DNA from: Flaviflagellibacter rhizophilus
GTDB lineage: Bacteria > Pseudomonadota > Alphaproteobacteria > Rhizobiales > Methylopilaceae
Direction: 5' to 3'
Assembly (NCBI RefSeq): GCF_033898525.1
Contig: NZ_JAXAFJ010000001.1
Coordinates: forward strand, 682,001 to 746,000
Length of the DNA: 64,000 bases
The stretch's first letter is position 1. Every line of letters starts with the position of its first letter. Below, piece after piece: positions 1-9,533 of the stretch. Both the position numbers and the translations under genes were made by a program. The notes beneath the pieces are model-generated. The model was given only the letters and a program-made list of their open reading frames with translations. It was not told the DNA's origin and did no database searches.

Positions 1-1897
1 GATCCGCCTTGCGGGCGGTGCCGACGCGCAGGGTCTCGGACATCATCTGGTTCATCATTGCCACATATTGCGGCGCCACCACCTGTCCGAGGCCGGAGCC
101 GCGGCGCTCGTAGAGCACCTTTCCGCCATCGGCCGTGCGCACGCGGCGCACCACATGAGGGATGACGCCCTGCCCGCCATTGGCAAACGGCACATAGGCG
201 CCGGCAAGCTCCAGCGGCGTCACCTCCGAGGTGCCGAGCGCAATGGAGGCATTCGGCTGCAGCGTCGAGGTCATGCCCATGCGCTGGGCGACGGAGACCA
301 CATTGGCGGGCCCCGCCTCCACGGCCAGCCGCACGGCGACCGTGTTCAGCGACGTCGCAAGGCCCTGCGTCAGCGTCACGGGTCCATGGTATTTCTTGTC
401 GAAGTTCTCCGGCGCCCATTTGCCTATGCGGATGGGCGCGTCGGCGATGCGGGTGTCCGGCGTCATGCCCTGCTCCACCGCCGTCAGGTAGACGAACGGC
501 TTGAACGCCGATCCCGGCTGGCGATGCGCGGCCACTGCGCGGTTGAACTGGCTCTGCGCATAGGAGCGCCCGCCCACCAGGGCCTTCACGGCGCCCTTGG
601 TGTCGAGCGCGACGAGGGCTCCCTGCGAGACGCCGAGCTTGCCGCCGCTGTCGGCAAGTCCGCCGGACAAGGCCTGCTCAGCCTCCGCCTGAAGTAATGG
701 ATCCACGGTGGTGTCGACCACCACGTCCTGCTCGATCTTCCCGACCAGATCGCCGAGCTGGTCCACCACCCAGTCGGCGACATAGCCGGAGGCACCGTCG
801 GAGCGGGCGTTCGCGACCGAGGGCGCGGTGCTCATGGCCTTCTTGGCCTCGGCCGCAGTGACGTAGCCCTGCTCCGCCATGGCCGCCAGGACCACGCGGC
901 TGCGGGCTTCGGCGGCCTCCGGATCGCGCGTCGGGGCAAGCCGCGACGGCGCCTTGACGAGGCCGGCGAGGATCGCGCTCTCCTGCAGGGTCATGAAGGA
1001 GGCCGGCTTGCCAAAATAGCGCTGCGAGGCCTGTTCCACGCCATAGGCACCGGAGCCGAAATAGACGCGGTTGAGATAAAGCTCGAGGATCTCGTCCTTG
1101 GACAGCCGCGCCTCCAGCCATACGGCCAGGATGGCTTCCTGGATCTTGCGCTCCATGGAGCGCTCAGGCGTCAGGAACAGGTTCTTCGCGAGCTGCTGGG
1201 TCAGCGTGGAGCCGCCCTGTACCACGCTTCCCGCCTGCATGTTCACCACGAAGGCGCGCAGCAGGCCAATGGGATCGACGCCATAGTGCGACCGGAAACG
1301 CTGGTCCTCGATGGCGATGAAGGCCTGCGGAAGATAAGGCGGCACCTCTTTCAAAGTAACCTTGGAGCCGATCCCATCGCCGCGCATCGCCAGCGTCGAG
1401 CCGTCGACGGCCAGCACGGTTACGCTCGGTGCACGCGGCGGAATCTTGAGATCGCCGATGTCCGGTAGCTTGGTCGCCTCATAGGCGACAATGCCGCCGC
1501 CGGCGAGCACGGCAAGAACCACCAGCAAGGCGGAAGCCTTGATGAGGAACCCCCAGGGGAACCAGCCCCGGCGTCCGCCGCCGCGCGCCTTGCGGCGCTT
1601 GGGCTTTCCTTCCCCGCGCAGCGGGTGCGAGCGCTGCCGGCTTGCCATGTCCTGCCCTGCTCTGTCATCGCCATGCTGGAGCCGTGGCTCCGGCCGGGAT
1701 GCGGGTTCCTCGCGCACGGCGCGCAGCTGGCCGCTCCGGTCGAAGTCCATCTCCGGACGGGCCTTGCGGGCCCCACGGCCCGGGGCGCCGCCGGCGCGAT
1801 CGTCGGCAGTGAGGCGGAGGTCCAGCAACTCCTCGGGATGTGCGTCGAAGCTGGGCTCCTTGCGGTCCCGCCCCTTCTTTCCGCGCCCCTCGAACAT
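1..1897 (-). CDS. mrcA: Class A penicillin-binding protein 1A (partial, C-terminus beyond window)
   Basis: Bifunctional peptidoglycan glycosyltransferase/transpeptidase that polymerises and cross-links the cell wall from the inner membrane. About 632 residues are visible. A basic cytoplasmic tail (to about residue 110) precedes one membrane anchor. The GT51 domain carries the EDQRF motif with catalytic Glu197, followed by GGSTLTQQLAKN. The transpeptidase domain has SAFK (nucleophile Ser463) and SLN (Ser516). The KTG motif should lie just past the left edge, so the truncation is due to the window and not to mutation. Start ATG at 1897 follows an AAGGGG ribosome site. A later in-frame ATG at 1648 would remove an 83-residue charged, low-complexity N-terminal extension, so the true start is less sure than the identity. 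Confidence 0.93.
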   Translation of the reverse strand, partial: MFEGRGKKGRDRKEPSFDAHPEELLDLRLTADDRAGGAPGRGARKARPEMDFDRSGQLRAVREEPASRPEPRLQHGDDRAGQDMASRQRSHPLRGEGKPKRRKARGGGRRGWFPWGFLIKASALLVVLAVLAGGGIVAYEATKLPDIGDLKIPPRAPSVTVLAVDGSTLAMRGDGIGSKVTLKEVPPYLPQAFIAIEDQRFRSHYGVDPIGLLRAFVVNMQAGSVVQGGSTLTQQLAKNLFLTPERSMERKIQEAILAVWLEARLSKDEILELYLNRVYFGSGAYGVEQASQRYFGKPASFMTLQESAILAGLVKAPSRLAPTRDPEAAEARSRVVLAAMAEQGYVTAAEAKKAMSTAPSVANARSDGASGYVADWVVDQLGDLVGKIEQDVVVDTTVDPLLQAEAEQALSGGLADSGGKLGVSQGALVALDTKGAVKALVGGRSYAQSQFNRAVAAHRQPGSAFKPFVYLTAVEQGMTPDTRIADAPIRIGKWAPENFDKKYHGPVTLTQGLATSLNTVAVRLAVEAGPANVVSVAQRMGMTSTLQPNASIALGTSEVTPLELAGAYVPFANGGQGVIPHVVRRVRTADGGKVLYERRGSGLGQVVAPQYVAMMNQMMSETLRVGTARKAD

Positions 1898-2007
1898 GCC
1901 CACGCCCCTTTCGGGCCCGGCGGCCATGCCGCCGGCTACCTTCTCCAGCCCTGCCTTACGACCTGCACTTTGAACATGGCGGGTTTATGAGGTGTTAACC
2001 CTGGGCC

Positions 2008-3237
<1,230 letters not shown>

Positions 3238-3332
3238 GGCGGGGGGTCCGTGCGCAGGGGGTCGATTTCGCGCGCACCTTAGTCAGGCCGCGCCCGCACG
3301 CAAGCCCGGCTTTTCAGCACCCCGCGGGGTCC

Positions 3333-4187
3333 TCAAGCCTTCGGCTGCTTCGCCGCCGCCACGGGCGCTGCCGGAAGCACGTCACCGGTCGCCAGCTTCA
3401 GGTCCAGCATCTCCTTCGGGGTGAAGTAGAACAGCTCCTCGCGCGGCGTCTCCATGGCATGGATCCAGACGCGGGCGTCCACGCCCATGTCGACCAGATG
3501 GCGCTGGCACTCGGCTGAGACGCGCTGCGCCTGCGCCATGCCGGTATCGGCCTGCGCGCCGTCCTGCTGGGAGATTGCGAACACCTGATGCACGCCGATG
3601 GAGGCGCCTTTCTCCGCTATCCGCGATGAGCCGCCGGCGAAGACCAGCGGACAGGACGAGGCGCAGTGTCCCGCTTTTTCCACCAGGGTGGTCAGCCCGC
3701 GCTCGCGGATCAGCTTGCCCATGGCCAGCGCATCCTGCACGGATCCGCCGGGCGAATTCAGCACCACCGTCTTCACGTAATCGCCGCGCTTGCCGATCTC
3801 GTCGGCGAAGCGCGCGGATGTTCCGGGCGTGATGGAGCCCGTTGCGACAAGCCGCCCGCCTGCCATCAACTCCACGGTCATCGGCTGCTGAAGACGCGCA
3901 TCCATCGGGCTGCCGCGCCGCTTCTCGTCGCCTGGCGCAACTTTGGGCCGGATGGACGGCAGGAAAGGCTCCACCTTCGGCGCTTCGCCCGGCAGAAGGC
4001 TCGGCTCGGCTGCGCGGGCCATCTCTTCGGTGCTGCGCTGAAAGAGGTCCCAGCCGAGCACACCGATGGTGACGGCGATGAGGGTGCGGAACAGGAAGCG
4101 AAGCACCGTCTCGTCCGGGCGCTCGCCGAAGATTCGCCGGACGAAGGTCGGCTCGGCCGCTCCAGGCGCCGGGTCTACGGCGCTCAT
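3333..4187 (-). CDS. Membrane-anchored ClpP/crotonase-fold protein (COG3904-like)
   Basis: 284 residues. A short cytoplasmic N-terminus and one membrane segment at about 29-49 are followed by a spacer and a ClpP/SppA-like fold. Visible family landmarks are NSPGGSV (144-150), HCASSC (174-179, with the likely nucleophilic serine) and GVHQV (198-202). Such proteins are usually annotated as periplasmic or hypothetical ClpP-fold proteins; the substrate is unknown. The start ATG overlaps the stop of the upstream four-TM gene by 4 nt (ATGA), so the two are translationally coupled and probably act together at the inner membrane. Proteolytic activity is inferred from fold motifs only. Confidence 0.8.
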   Translation of the reverse strand: MSAVDPAPGAAEPTFVRRIFGERPDETVLRFLFRTLIAVTIGVLGWDLFQRSTEEMARAAEPSLLPGEAPKVEPFLPSIRPKVAPGDEKRRGSPMDARLQQPMTVELMAGGRLVATGSITPGTSARFADEIGKRGDYVKTVVLNSPGGSVQDALAMGKLIRERGLTTLVEKAGHCASSCPLVFAGGSSRIAEKGASIGVHQVFAISQQDGAQADTGMAQAQRVSAECQRHLVDMGVDARVWIHAMETPREELFYFTPKEMLDLKLATGDVLPAAPVAAAKQPKA

Positions 4188-5521
4188 TCCTTCTTGCCGC
4201 CCCGGGCATGTGCGAGCGCCGTCACATTAGCGTCCGCAGGCACAGCCGCGGCTTCCGCTAAGGCCACGTCATGAGCGGCAACCGCCACGCCAAGCCGTTC
4301 GCCCTCCACCTCGCGCAGCAGGCGCATGGCGTTGATGAGATCCGCCGCCGTCATGGTCTCGGCGCGGGCGGGCTCCTCCTCCCGCCTGATGGCGGCCTCG
4401 ACCACGCACAGGATCAGCACCAGCACCGCCGGCAGAAGATCGATGGAGATGGCCCCGGCCCAACTTGGCAGGAAATCGCCGGCATAGCGCAGCACGGCCT
4501 CGGCCGTGGACAACGGCTGGAACCGCTGGGGCTGGACCTCGCCGCTTTCGAGGGTGCGGTCCGCAGCCTGCGACAAGGCGCTGGCCTGCGCCGCCACGGC
4601 GCGTTCCACGCTGGTGACGACCTCGCTCTGCCGGCCTGCGATCTCCGCCGTGCGTCCATCCGCGGCAGGCGCGATGAAGCCGGTCGCAAGATCGGCGGCA
4701 GCCCGCTTCACCGCCGGGCCCATCGAGGTCTGCTGCAGGGAGGCGATGGTGCCGACAAGTTTCAGCGCCTCGACGCCGAAGGCATCGCTGCGGGTCTTGA
4801 TGTCCCCCGTGCCCGAGACCTGCTCGCGCATGCGGGCAATGCTAGCGCTGCCCTCGGCGTAGAGGGTCCGCGTGCGTTCCGTGCTTGCCGTGACCTCCCG
4901 GCCCAAATCGTCGAGCTGGCTCGCCATCTGGCTGAGCAGTTGGACGATGGTGCCGGAGCCGGCGCTTCCCGTCAGTGCGCCCGTGCGTTCGGCATCGGCG
5001 AGGCGGGCGAAGCGGGTGGAGGCCAACTGGATGTCCGGCAGCAGGCTCTGCGCGGCAAGTGCGCGATTGTTGGCTTCGTCGAGATTGCGCGTGTAGCCCT
5101 GCAGTGTCACCGCGAGGTGCTGCTCGATGGCCGCCGAGCCCGCAAGCGCCGCCGCGTTGAGCCATGACGACATGGCCACGATCATCACGCAGCCCAGCAC
5201 CATCGCAAGGCCAAGATAGACGCGGCTCGCGATGTCCCGCACATGGGGCAGGAAGCGCATCAGCACCGACCAGAATGCGTAGATCGCGATCGACACGGCG
5301 GTGGAATAGATCAGCGCGGCGAAGAAGGTGATGACCGCCGATCCGTCGAGCAGGTCCCGCACGCCGAGATAGGTATAGACGCCCGATGCAAGGGCCAGCA
5401 CGCCTAGCGTGATGCGCATGGTCATGTCGAGACCGGAGACGCCGGCGCGCAGGGATGACTTCATCGGGTTCTGCCAGTGGGGAGGACGGCTCCAAGATAA
5501 GGGGCCGGCGGCATTCTGCAA
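4184..5521 (-). CDS. Four-TM membrane protein with long extramembrane helical region
   Basis: No family recognised. The 445-residue protein has three hydrophobic helices near the N-terminus (about 35-55, 62-89 and 101-122). A long Ala-, Gln- and Ser-rich, probably helical domain of about 230 residues follows, then a fourth helix (about 357-377) and a charged C-terminal tail. Layout suggests a scaffold or sensor spanning the inner membrane. The chosen start is TTG at 5521 because a strong GGGGAG site sits 5 nt upstream; ATG at 5464 is the alternative and would lose 19 residues. It is coupled by a 4-nt overlap to the ClpP-fold protein downstream, implying a shared process. Confidence 0.7.
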   Translation of the reverse strand: MQNAAGPLSWSRPPHWQNPMKSSLRAGVSGLDMTMRITLGVLALASGVYTYLGVRDLLDGSAVITFFAALIYSTAVSIAIYAFWSVLMRFLPHVRDIASRVYLGLAMVLGCVMIVAMSSWLNAAALAGSAAIEQHLAVTLQGYTRNLDEANNRALAAQSLLPDIQLASTRFARLADAERTGALTGSAGSGTIVQLLSQMASQLDDLGREVTASTERTRTLYAEGSASIARMREQVSGTGDIKTRSDAFGVEALKLVGTIASLQQTSMGPAVKRAAADLATGFIAPAADGRTAEIAGRQSEVVTSVERAVAAQASALSQAADRTLESGEVQPQRFQPLSTAEAVLRYAGDFLPSWAGAISIDLLPAVLVLILCVVEAAIRREEEPARAETMTAADLINAMRLLREVEGERLGVAVAAHDVALAEAAAVPADANVTALAHARGGKKE

Positions 5522-5629
5522 TTGTTCTCCCCCCGCTGCCCGTCACGCCTGCGTGACGGTCTGGCGCCTTGCCGCTTGGCACCGGGCAGCGGACATCCGA
5601 TATGAGGCTCCCGCCGCACCGGAACCGCC

Positions 5630-6430
5630 ATGCCGCTCAGCCCCGACGACCTCGAACGCTATTCCCGCCACATCCTGTTGCGGGAGATCGGCGGCCCGGG
5701 TCAGCAGAAGCTGCAGAACGCGCGCGTCTTGCTGATCGGCGCCGGCGGACTCGGCAGCCCGGCTTTGCTTTATCTGGCGGCGGCGGGCGTCGGCACGCTC
5801 GGCGTCGTGGACGACGACACCGTGTCCCTGTCCAACCTCCAGCGCCAGATCGCCCATGGCACGAGCGACACCGGGCGCCCGAAGGTGGAGAGTGCGGCAG
5901 AGGCGGTGCGCCACATCAATCCCGGAGTGCAGGTGGTGCCGCACAATCACCGGCTGACCCCCGACAATGCGGAAGCCCTGATCGCCAGCTATGATGTGGT
6001 GCTCGACGGCTCGGATAATTTCGGCACGCGCTACCTGGCGTCCGATGCCGCATTCCGCGCGGGGCGGCCGCTGGTCATGGGCTGGCTCGGCACCATGGAC
6101 GGCGCGCTGACCACGCTGCGCCCGCATGAGAACGGCCCGTCCGGCGCGCCGAACCCGACCTATCGCTGCCTGTTCCCGGAACCGCCGCCCGAGGGTGCGA
6201 TCCCCGCCTGCGCGGAAGCCGGCGTCCTCGGCGCGCTAGCTGGCATCATCGGCTCCATGATGGCGCTCGAGGCGATCCGCCAGATCGTCGGCTTCGGCGA
6301 GGACCTCACCGGCCGCCTGCTGATGGTGGACGCCCGTTCGTGGCGCTTCGAGACGCTCGGCTATGGATGGGATCCCGAGAACCCGCTCAACGGCGAGGTC
6401 TCGGAGGCCCCGATCATCGCGTCCAGGTGA
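5630..6430 (+). CDS. moeB: MoeB/ThiF-family sulfur-carrier adenylyltransferase
   Basis: E1-like enzyme expected to adenylate the C-terminal glycine of MoaD (molybdopterin synthase) or a ThiS-like sulfur carrier. 266 residues. The nucleotide loop GAGGLGSP is at 37-44, and DGSDNFGTR contains the catalytic Asp130. The motif around YRCLFPEP ends in Cys180, and a second cysteine is Cys194. Classic MoeB binds zinc with two CxxC pairs. Here the first pair reads TYRC and the second is replaced by DPENPLNG, so the zinc site appears lost. No MoaD, MoaE or ThiS gene lies nearby, so MoaD specificity is inferred. It converges with the next gene with a 17-nt overlap. Confidence 0.85.
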   Translation: MPLSPDDLERYSRHILLREIGGPGQQKLQNARVLLIGAGGLGSPALLYLAAAGVGTLGVVDDDTVSLSNLQRQIAHGTSDTGRPKVESAAEAVRHINPGVQVVPHNHRLTPDNAEALIASYDVVLDGSDNFGTRYLASDAAFRAGRPLVMGWLGTMDGALTTLRPHENGPSGAPNPTYRCLFPEPPPEGAIPACAEAGVLGALAGIIGSMMALEAIRQIVGFGEDLTGRLLMVDARSWRFETLGYGWDPENPLNGEVSEAPIIASR

Positions 6431-6767
6431 AGGGCTGGCCGGACTGCTTCACGGCCATCAGCTTGCCGTCGTTCTGCTTGAGCACGAGGTAGCAGCTTTC
6501 GCGCTTGGCCTCGCCGAGCTTCATGCAGAACCCGTCATCGGAGAGCCGCCACACCCCTTCCGTCACCCGGCCGGCAGAGGTCTTGCGGGTTAGCTTGCCG
6601 CCTTCGGCGAAGGCCATTTCGGACGTGCGGCCTTTGGCATCCGCGCTGGTAATCGGCTTGCCATCGAACATCGTGCGCCCGAGGTCCTGCGGCGGCACGA
6701 GTTCCACGGCCAGTGCAGGCATCGACAATGCGGCCAGCAGCGCGGCGGCCAGGATCTGCGTCTTCAT
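6414..6767 (-). CDS. Small secreted protein of unknown function
   Basis: 117 residues from ATG at 6767, which follows a GGGAGGGG site. A signal peptide (MKTQ...ALAV, cleavage near residue 20) precedes a compact beta-rich domain with motifs GRTMFDGKPI, GVWRLSDDGFCMKL and ESCYLVLKQNDG. Two cysteines about a dozen residues apart could form a disulfide. The shape resembles small alphaproteobacterial periplasmic proteins of about 120 residues with unassigned function. It is convergent with moeB and overlaps its 3' end by 17 nt. Confidence 0.72.
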   Translation of the reverse strand: MKTQILAAALLAALSMPALAVELVPPQDLGRTMFDGKPITSADAKGRTSEMAFAEGGKLTRKTSAGRVTEGVWRLSDDGFCMKLGEAKRESCYLVLKQNDGKLMAVKQSGQPFTWTR

Positions 6768-6849
6768 GTTCCCCTCCCAAGGCATGTGGCGGAAGCCTAG
6801 CGCAGAGAGAACATAACGGGAACACAGAAAAAGCGCGGTTTCGGAAAGC

Positions 6850-7845
6850 CTACATCATGCTCGGCAGCACGCGGTCCGGCGGGCGGTGATTGTCCAGGAA
6901 CGTGCGGATGTTGACGATCACCTTCTCGCCCATGTCCACGCGGCTCTCGATGGTGGCCGAGCCCATATGCGGCATCAGCAGCACCCGCCCCTTGCGGGCA
7001 AGCGCAATCCAGCGTGGATCAACCTCCGGCTCATGCTCGAACACATCGAGCGCCGCGCCGCCGAACAGGCCTGCCTCCATCATCTCGATCAAGGCCGCCT
7101 CGTCGATCACTTCACCGCGCGCGATGTTCACCAGATAAGCGTCGGGCTTCATCAGCTTGAGGCGACGGGCGGACAGCAGGTGGAAGGTGCCGGGCGTGTG
7201 CGGGCAATGGACGGAGAGGATGTCCACGCGCGCCAGCATCTGGTCGAGGCTTTCCCAGTAGGTTGCTCCGAGCGCCTCCTCGATACGGCCCGCCACGGGC
7301 TTGCGGTTGTGGTAGTGGACGCCAAGCCCGAAGGCGCGCGCGCGGCGCGCGACCGCCTGCCCGATGCGCCCCATGCCGAGAATGCCGAGTTGCTTGCCGC
7401 CGAGGCGCCGGCCAAGCATCCATGTGGGCGACCACCCCTTCCATTCGAGGCCATCGGGAAGGATGCGCATGCCTTCGGCCAGCCGGCGCGGTCCGGCCAG
7501 GATCATGGCCATGGTCATGTCCGCGGTGTCTTCGGTCAGCACGCCGGGCGTATTGGTGACCAGAATGCCGCGTCTGGTGGCGGCGGCCATGTCGATATGG
7601 TCCACGCCATTGCCGAAATTCGCGATCATGCGCAGTGACGGTCCGGCGCCTTCGATGAGACCGGCATCGACGCGGTCGGTCACCGTCGGCACCAGCACGG
7701 TCGCCTCCGACATCACCGCTGCCAGATCCTCGCGCGTCATCGGTTCGTCCGTGCCGTTGAAGCGCACGTGGAACAGCGCACGCATCCGGTCTTCCACCAT
7801 GGCGGGAAGCCGGCGCGTCACGACGATCAGTGGCGTTTCACTCAT
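6850..7845 (-). CDS. D-2-hydroxyacid dehydrogenase (glyoxylate/hydroxypyruvate reductase type)
   Basis: NAD(P)H-dependent cytoplasmic reductase of 2-keto acids such as glyoxylate or hydroxypyruvate. 331 residues, the normal length. The Rossmann motif GMGRIG is at 157-162. The catalytic triad is Arg243 (NIARGEVID), Glu272 (FEHEPEV) and His293 (MPHMGSAT). HNRKP (179-183), just past the second Rossmann strand, contains an Arg that suggests NADP preference. Family resemblance is closest to GyaR/GhrB-like enzymes; the exact substrate cannot be read from sequence. Monocistronic as far as visible. Confidence 0.9.
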   Translation of the reverse strand: MSETPLIVVTRRLPAMVEDRMRALFHVRFNGTDEPMTREDLAAVMSEATVLVPTVTDRVDAGLIEGAGPSLRMIANFGNGVDHIDMAAATRRGILVTNTPGVLTEDTADMTMAMILAGPRRLAEGMRILPDGLEWKGWSPTWMLGRRLGGKQLGILGMGRIGQAVARRARAFGLGVHYHNRKPVAGRIEEALGATYWESLDQMLARVDILSVHCPHTPGTFHLLSARRLKLMKPDAYLVNIARGEVIDEAALIEMMEAGLFGGAALDVFEHEPEVDPRWIALARKGRVLLMPHMGSATIESRVDMGEKVIVNIRTFLDNHRPPDRVLPSMM

Positions 7846-7996
7846 ATGCGGGCGGCAATCCGGGTCGCGTGGTTAGGACTTCGTCAACGGCACCTGTCCT
7901 ATGGTCTGTACCGCTGCGTCGGAAGACCCGATGCGCGCGGAGTTTCCCTCAGCAGGTCTTCGAAAACAACCGCTTCAGGCATTGGCAGGAACAGGG

Positions 7997-8626
7997 ATGG
8001 CAGGTCGCTCCTTCAAGGTACGCGCGCTCGTTCGGATCGCAGGCGTTCTGGTGCTCGGCATGGTGGCTGCCGGCGCGGGGATGATGCTGCTGGGCGGCAG
8101 TTCCAGCACAGGCGGCCCGGCGCAGGCCGGCACGTCCGCATCGGGCTCCGCTGCGGCAAAAGCCCTGCCGGCGGGAGGCGCGGTTGCCACCGGTCCGGTT
8201 AGCGGCATGCCCATTCCCCGCTTCGTCAGCCTGAAGTCAGACAAGGTGAATGTGCGGCGCGGGCCGGCTAACGACCACGACGTGCAGTGGGTCTTCACGC
8301 GGGCCAGCCTGCCGGTCGAGATCACGGCCGAATGGGACAACTGGCGCCGCATCCGCGACGCCGACGGCGCGGAAGGCTGGGTCTTCCACAGCCTGCTGTC
8401 AGGTCGCCGCACGGCGCTCATTGCACCCTGGTCCAAGGAAGAGGCGCTGCCGCTTTACCGCCGTGGCGACAAGACCTCGGCCGTCGTCGCCCGCCTTCAG
8501 CCCAAGGTGCTGGCGACTGTGAAGGAGTGCGACGGCTCCTGGTGCCGCATCGAGGGTCAGGGCTTCGACGGATGGATGGAGCAGGAAGTCCTGTGGGGCG
8601 CCTATCCCAACGAGCACTTCGACTAG
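7997..8626 (+). CDS. SH3-domain protein (COG3807 type), membrane-anchored or exported
   Basis: 209 residues from ATG at 7997, with AGGA about 8 nt upstream. A basic N-terminus and one hydrophobic segment (about 11-33) are followed by a Gly/Ala/Ser spacer. The extracytoplasmic region has two bacterial SH3 repeats. The first starts at KVNVRRGP and ends at GWVFHSLLSG. The second runs through GSWCRIEGQGFDGW. This family is common in Rhizobiales and is thought to bind cell-wall or protein partners; no enzyme motif is present. Its TAG stop overlaps the stop of the DUF2243 gene on the other strand (shared CTAG). Confidence 0.85.
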   Translation: MAGRSFKVRALVRIAGVLVLGMVAAGAGMMLLGGSSSTGGPAQAGTSASGSAAAKALPAGGAVATGPVSGMPIPRFVSLKSDKVNVRRGPANDHDVQWVFTRASLPVEITAEWDNWRRIRDADGAEGWVFHSLLSGRRTALIAPWSKEEALPLYRRGDKTSAVVARLQPKVLATVKECDGSWCRIEGQGFDGWMEQEVLWGAYPNEHFD

Positions 8627-9414
8627 GCTGACCGGCCTCGCATCCAGGACAGGCAGCCCGCCGAGAACAGCGGGCTGGCGACGAACATCGCTCCATGCCT
8701 GTAGAGCCCGAGGCCACTGCGGCCCGGGCCGACATCGAACACCCAGACATCGCCCCGGCTGTCCGACCAGACCACCCGCGCGTCCAGAGCGGCGGCAGCG
8801 GCAAAGACGGCCGAGTGGTCCAGATCCGGCCTGAAGACCGCGACAACCTGCGAAGCGCCCGCCGGGGGCCGCGCCGCCAGCAGCCCTGCGCAGATCAAGA
8901 CCGCCACGGCCAGTGCGGCGAATGCGCGGCCATGCCCGCCACCCCCGCCCCGGCGTTGCAGCCACCGGGCAAGCGCCAGCGGTGCAAGGCCGAAGACGAC
9001 GAGCCAGATGAGATCCCAGGCGAGCGGGTTGTCCGTGTCCATTCGTATGCGATGGATGCCGAGAATCCAGTGCGACAGCACGGCATCGACCACGTGCCAC
9101 AGCCCGAAGCCGATCAGCATATGCGCGATGAGGGCCCGGTCGGCCCCCCGGCCGTCCAGGCCGCTGCGGGCCTGCCACAGCAACCAGAGCCCAACCGCCG
9201 TGATCAGGTACATGACCGCGTGGAACAGGCCGTCGGCCATGACCTGACCGCGCAGGCCGAGCCCGCTTTCGGTTTCCAGCGAGGACAGCAGATGGTGCCA
9301 TTGCAGGATCTGGTGCAGCAGGATGCCATCGAAGAAGCCACCCAGACCGAAGCCCAGCAGCACTCCCGACGCCACGAAGCCGCGGCTCGACTTTGCGCTG
9401 ATGTCCTGTTGCAT
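8623..9414 (-). CDS. DUF2243-family integral membrane protein
   Basis: 263 residues from ATG at 9414, after a strong GGGAGGGG site. The N-terminal part has four predicted helices with the family motif GFFDGILLHQILQWHH and later HVVDAVLSHWILGIHR, rich in conserved histidines within the membrane region. That pattern suggests a metal- or heme-handling membrane protein, but the family has no established function. The C-terminal 80 or so residues, after a Gly-rich linker, form a further hydrophobic helix and a soluble tail (PDLDHSAVF, GDVWVFDVG) that is not part of the usual DUF2243 core. Convergent with the SH3 gene. Confidence 0.82.
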   Translation of the reverse strand: MQQDISAKSSRGFVASGVLLGFGLGGFFDGILLHQILQWHHLLSSLETESGLGLRGQVMADGLFHAVMYLITAVGLWLLWQARSGLDGRGADRALIAHMLIGFGLWHVVDAVLSHWILGIHRIRMDTDNPLAWDLIWLVVFGLAPLALARWLQRRGGGGGHGRAFAALAVAVLICAGLLAARPPAGASQVVAVFRPDLDHSAVFAAAAALDARVVWSDSRGDVWVFDVGPGRSGLGLYRHGAMFVASPLFSAGCLSWMRGRSA

Positions 9415-9480
9415 GATCGCGCCCCTCCCCTGGAAGAACGGCGACGGGGGCAGGCGCGTTTCGCCCGGTAGCGCACGCGC

Positions 9481-9506
9481 AAAGAAAAAGGGGCCTTGCG
9501 GCCCCT
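9481..9506 (-). terminator. Rho-independent terminator of irr
   Basis: On the minus strand a 7-bp GC stem (AGGGGCC/GGCCCCT) with loop GCAA is followed directly by TTTTTCTTT. It lies 27 nt past the irr stop and upstream of the DUF2243 gene, so the two should be separate transcription units. Confidence 0.85.
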
Positions 9507-9533
9507 CATCCAAATCCGATCAGCGGACGATGC

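Noticed and set aside
3319..3330. Palindrome ACCCCGCGGGGT as a terminator
   Set aside because: No T-run follows on either usable strand, and there is no loop; probably chance in GC-rich DNA.
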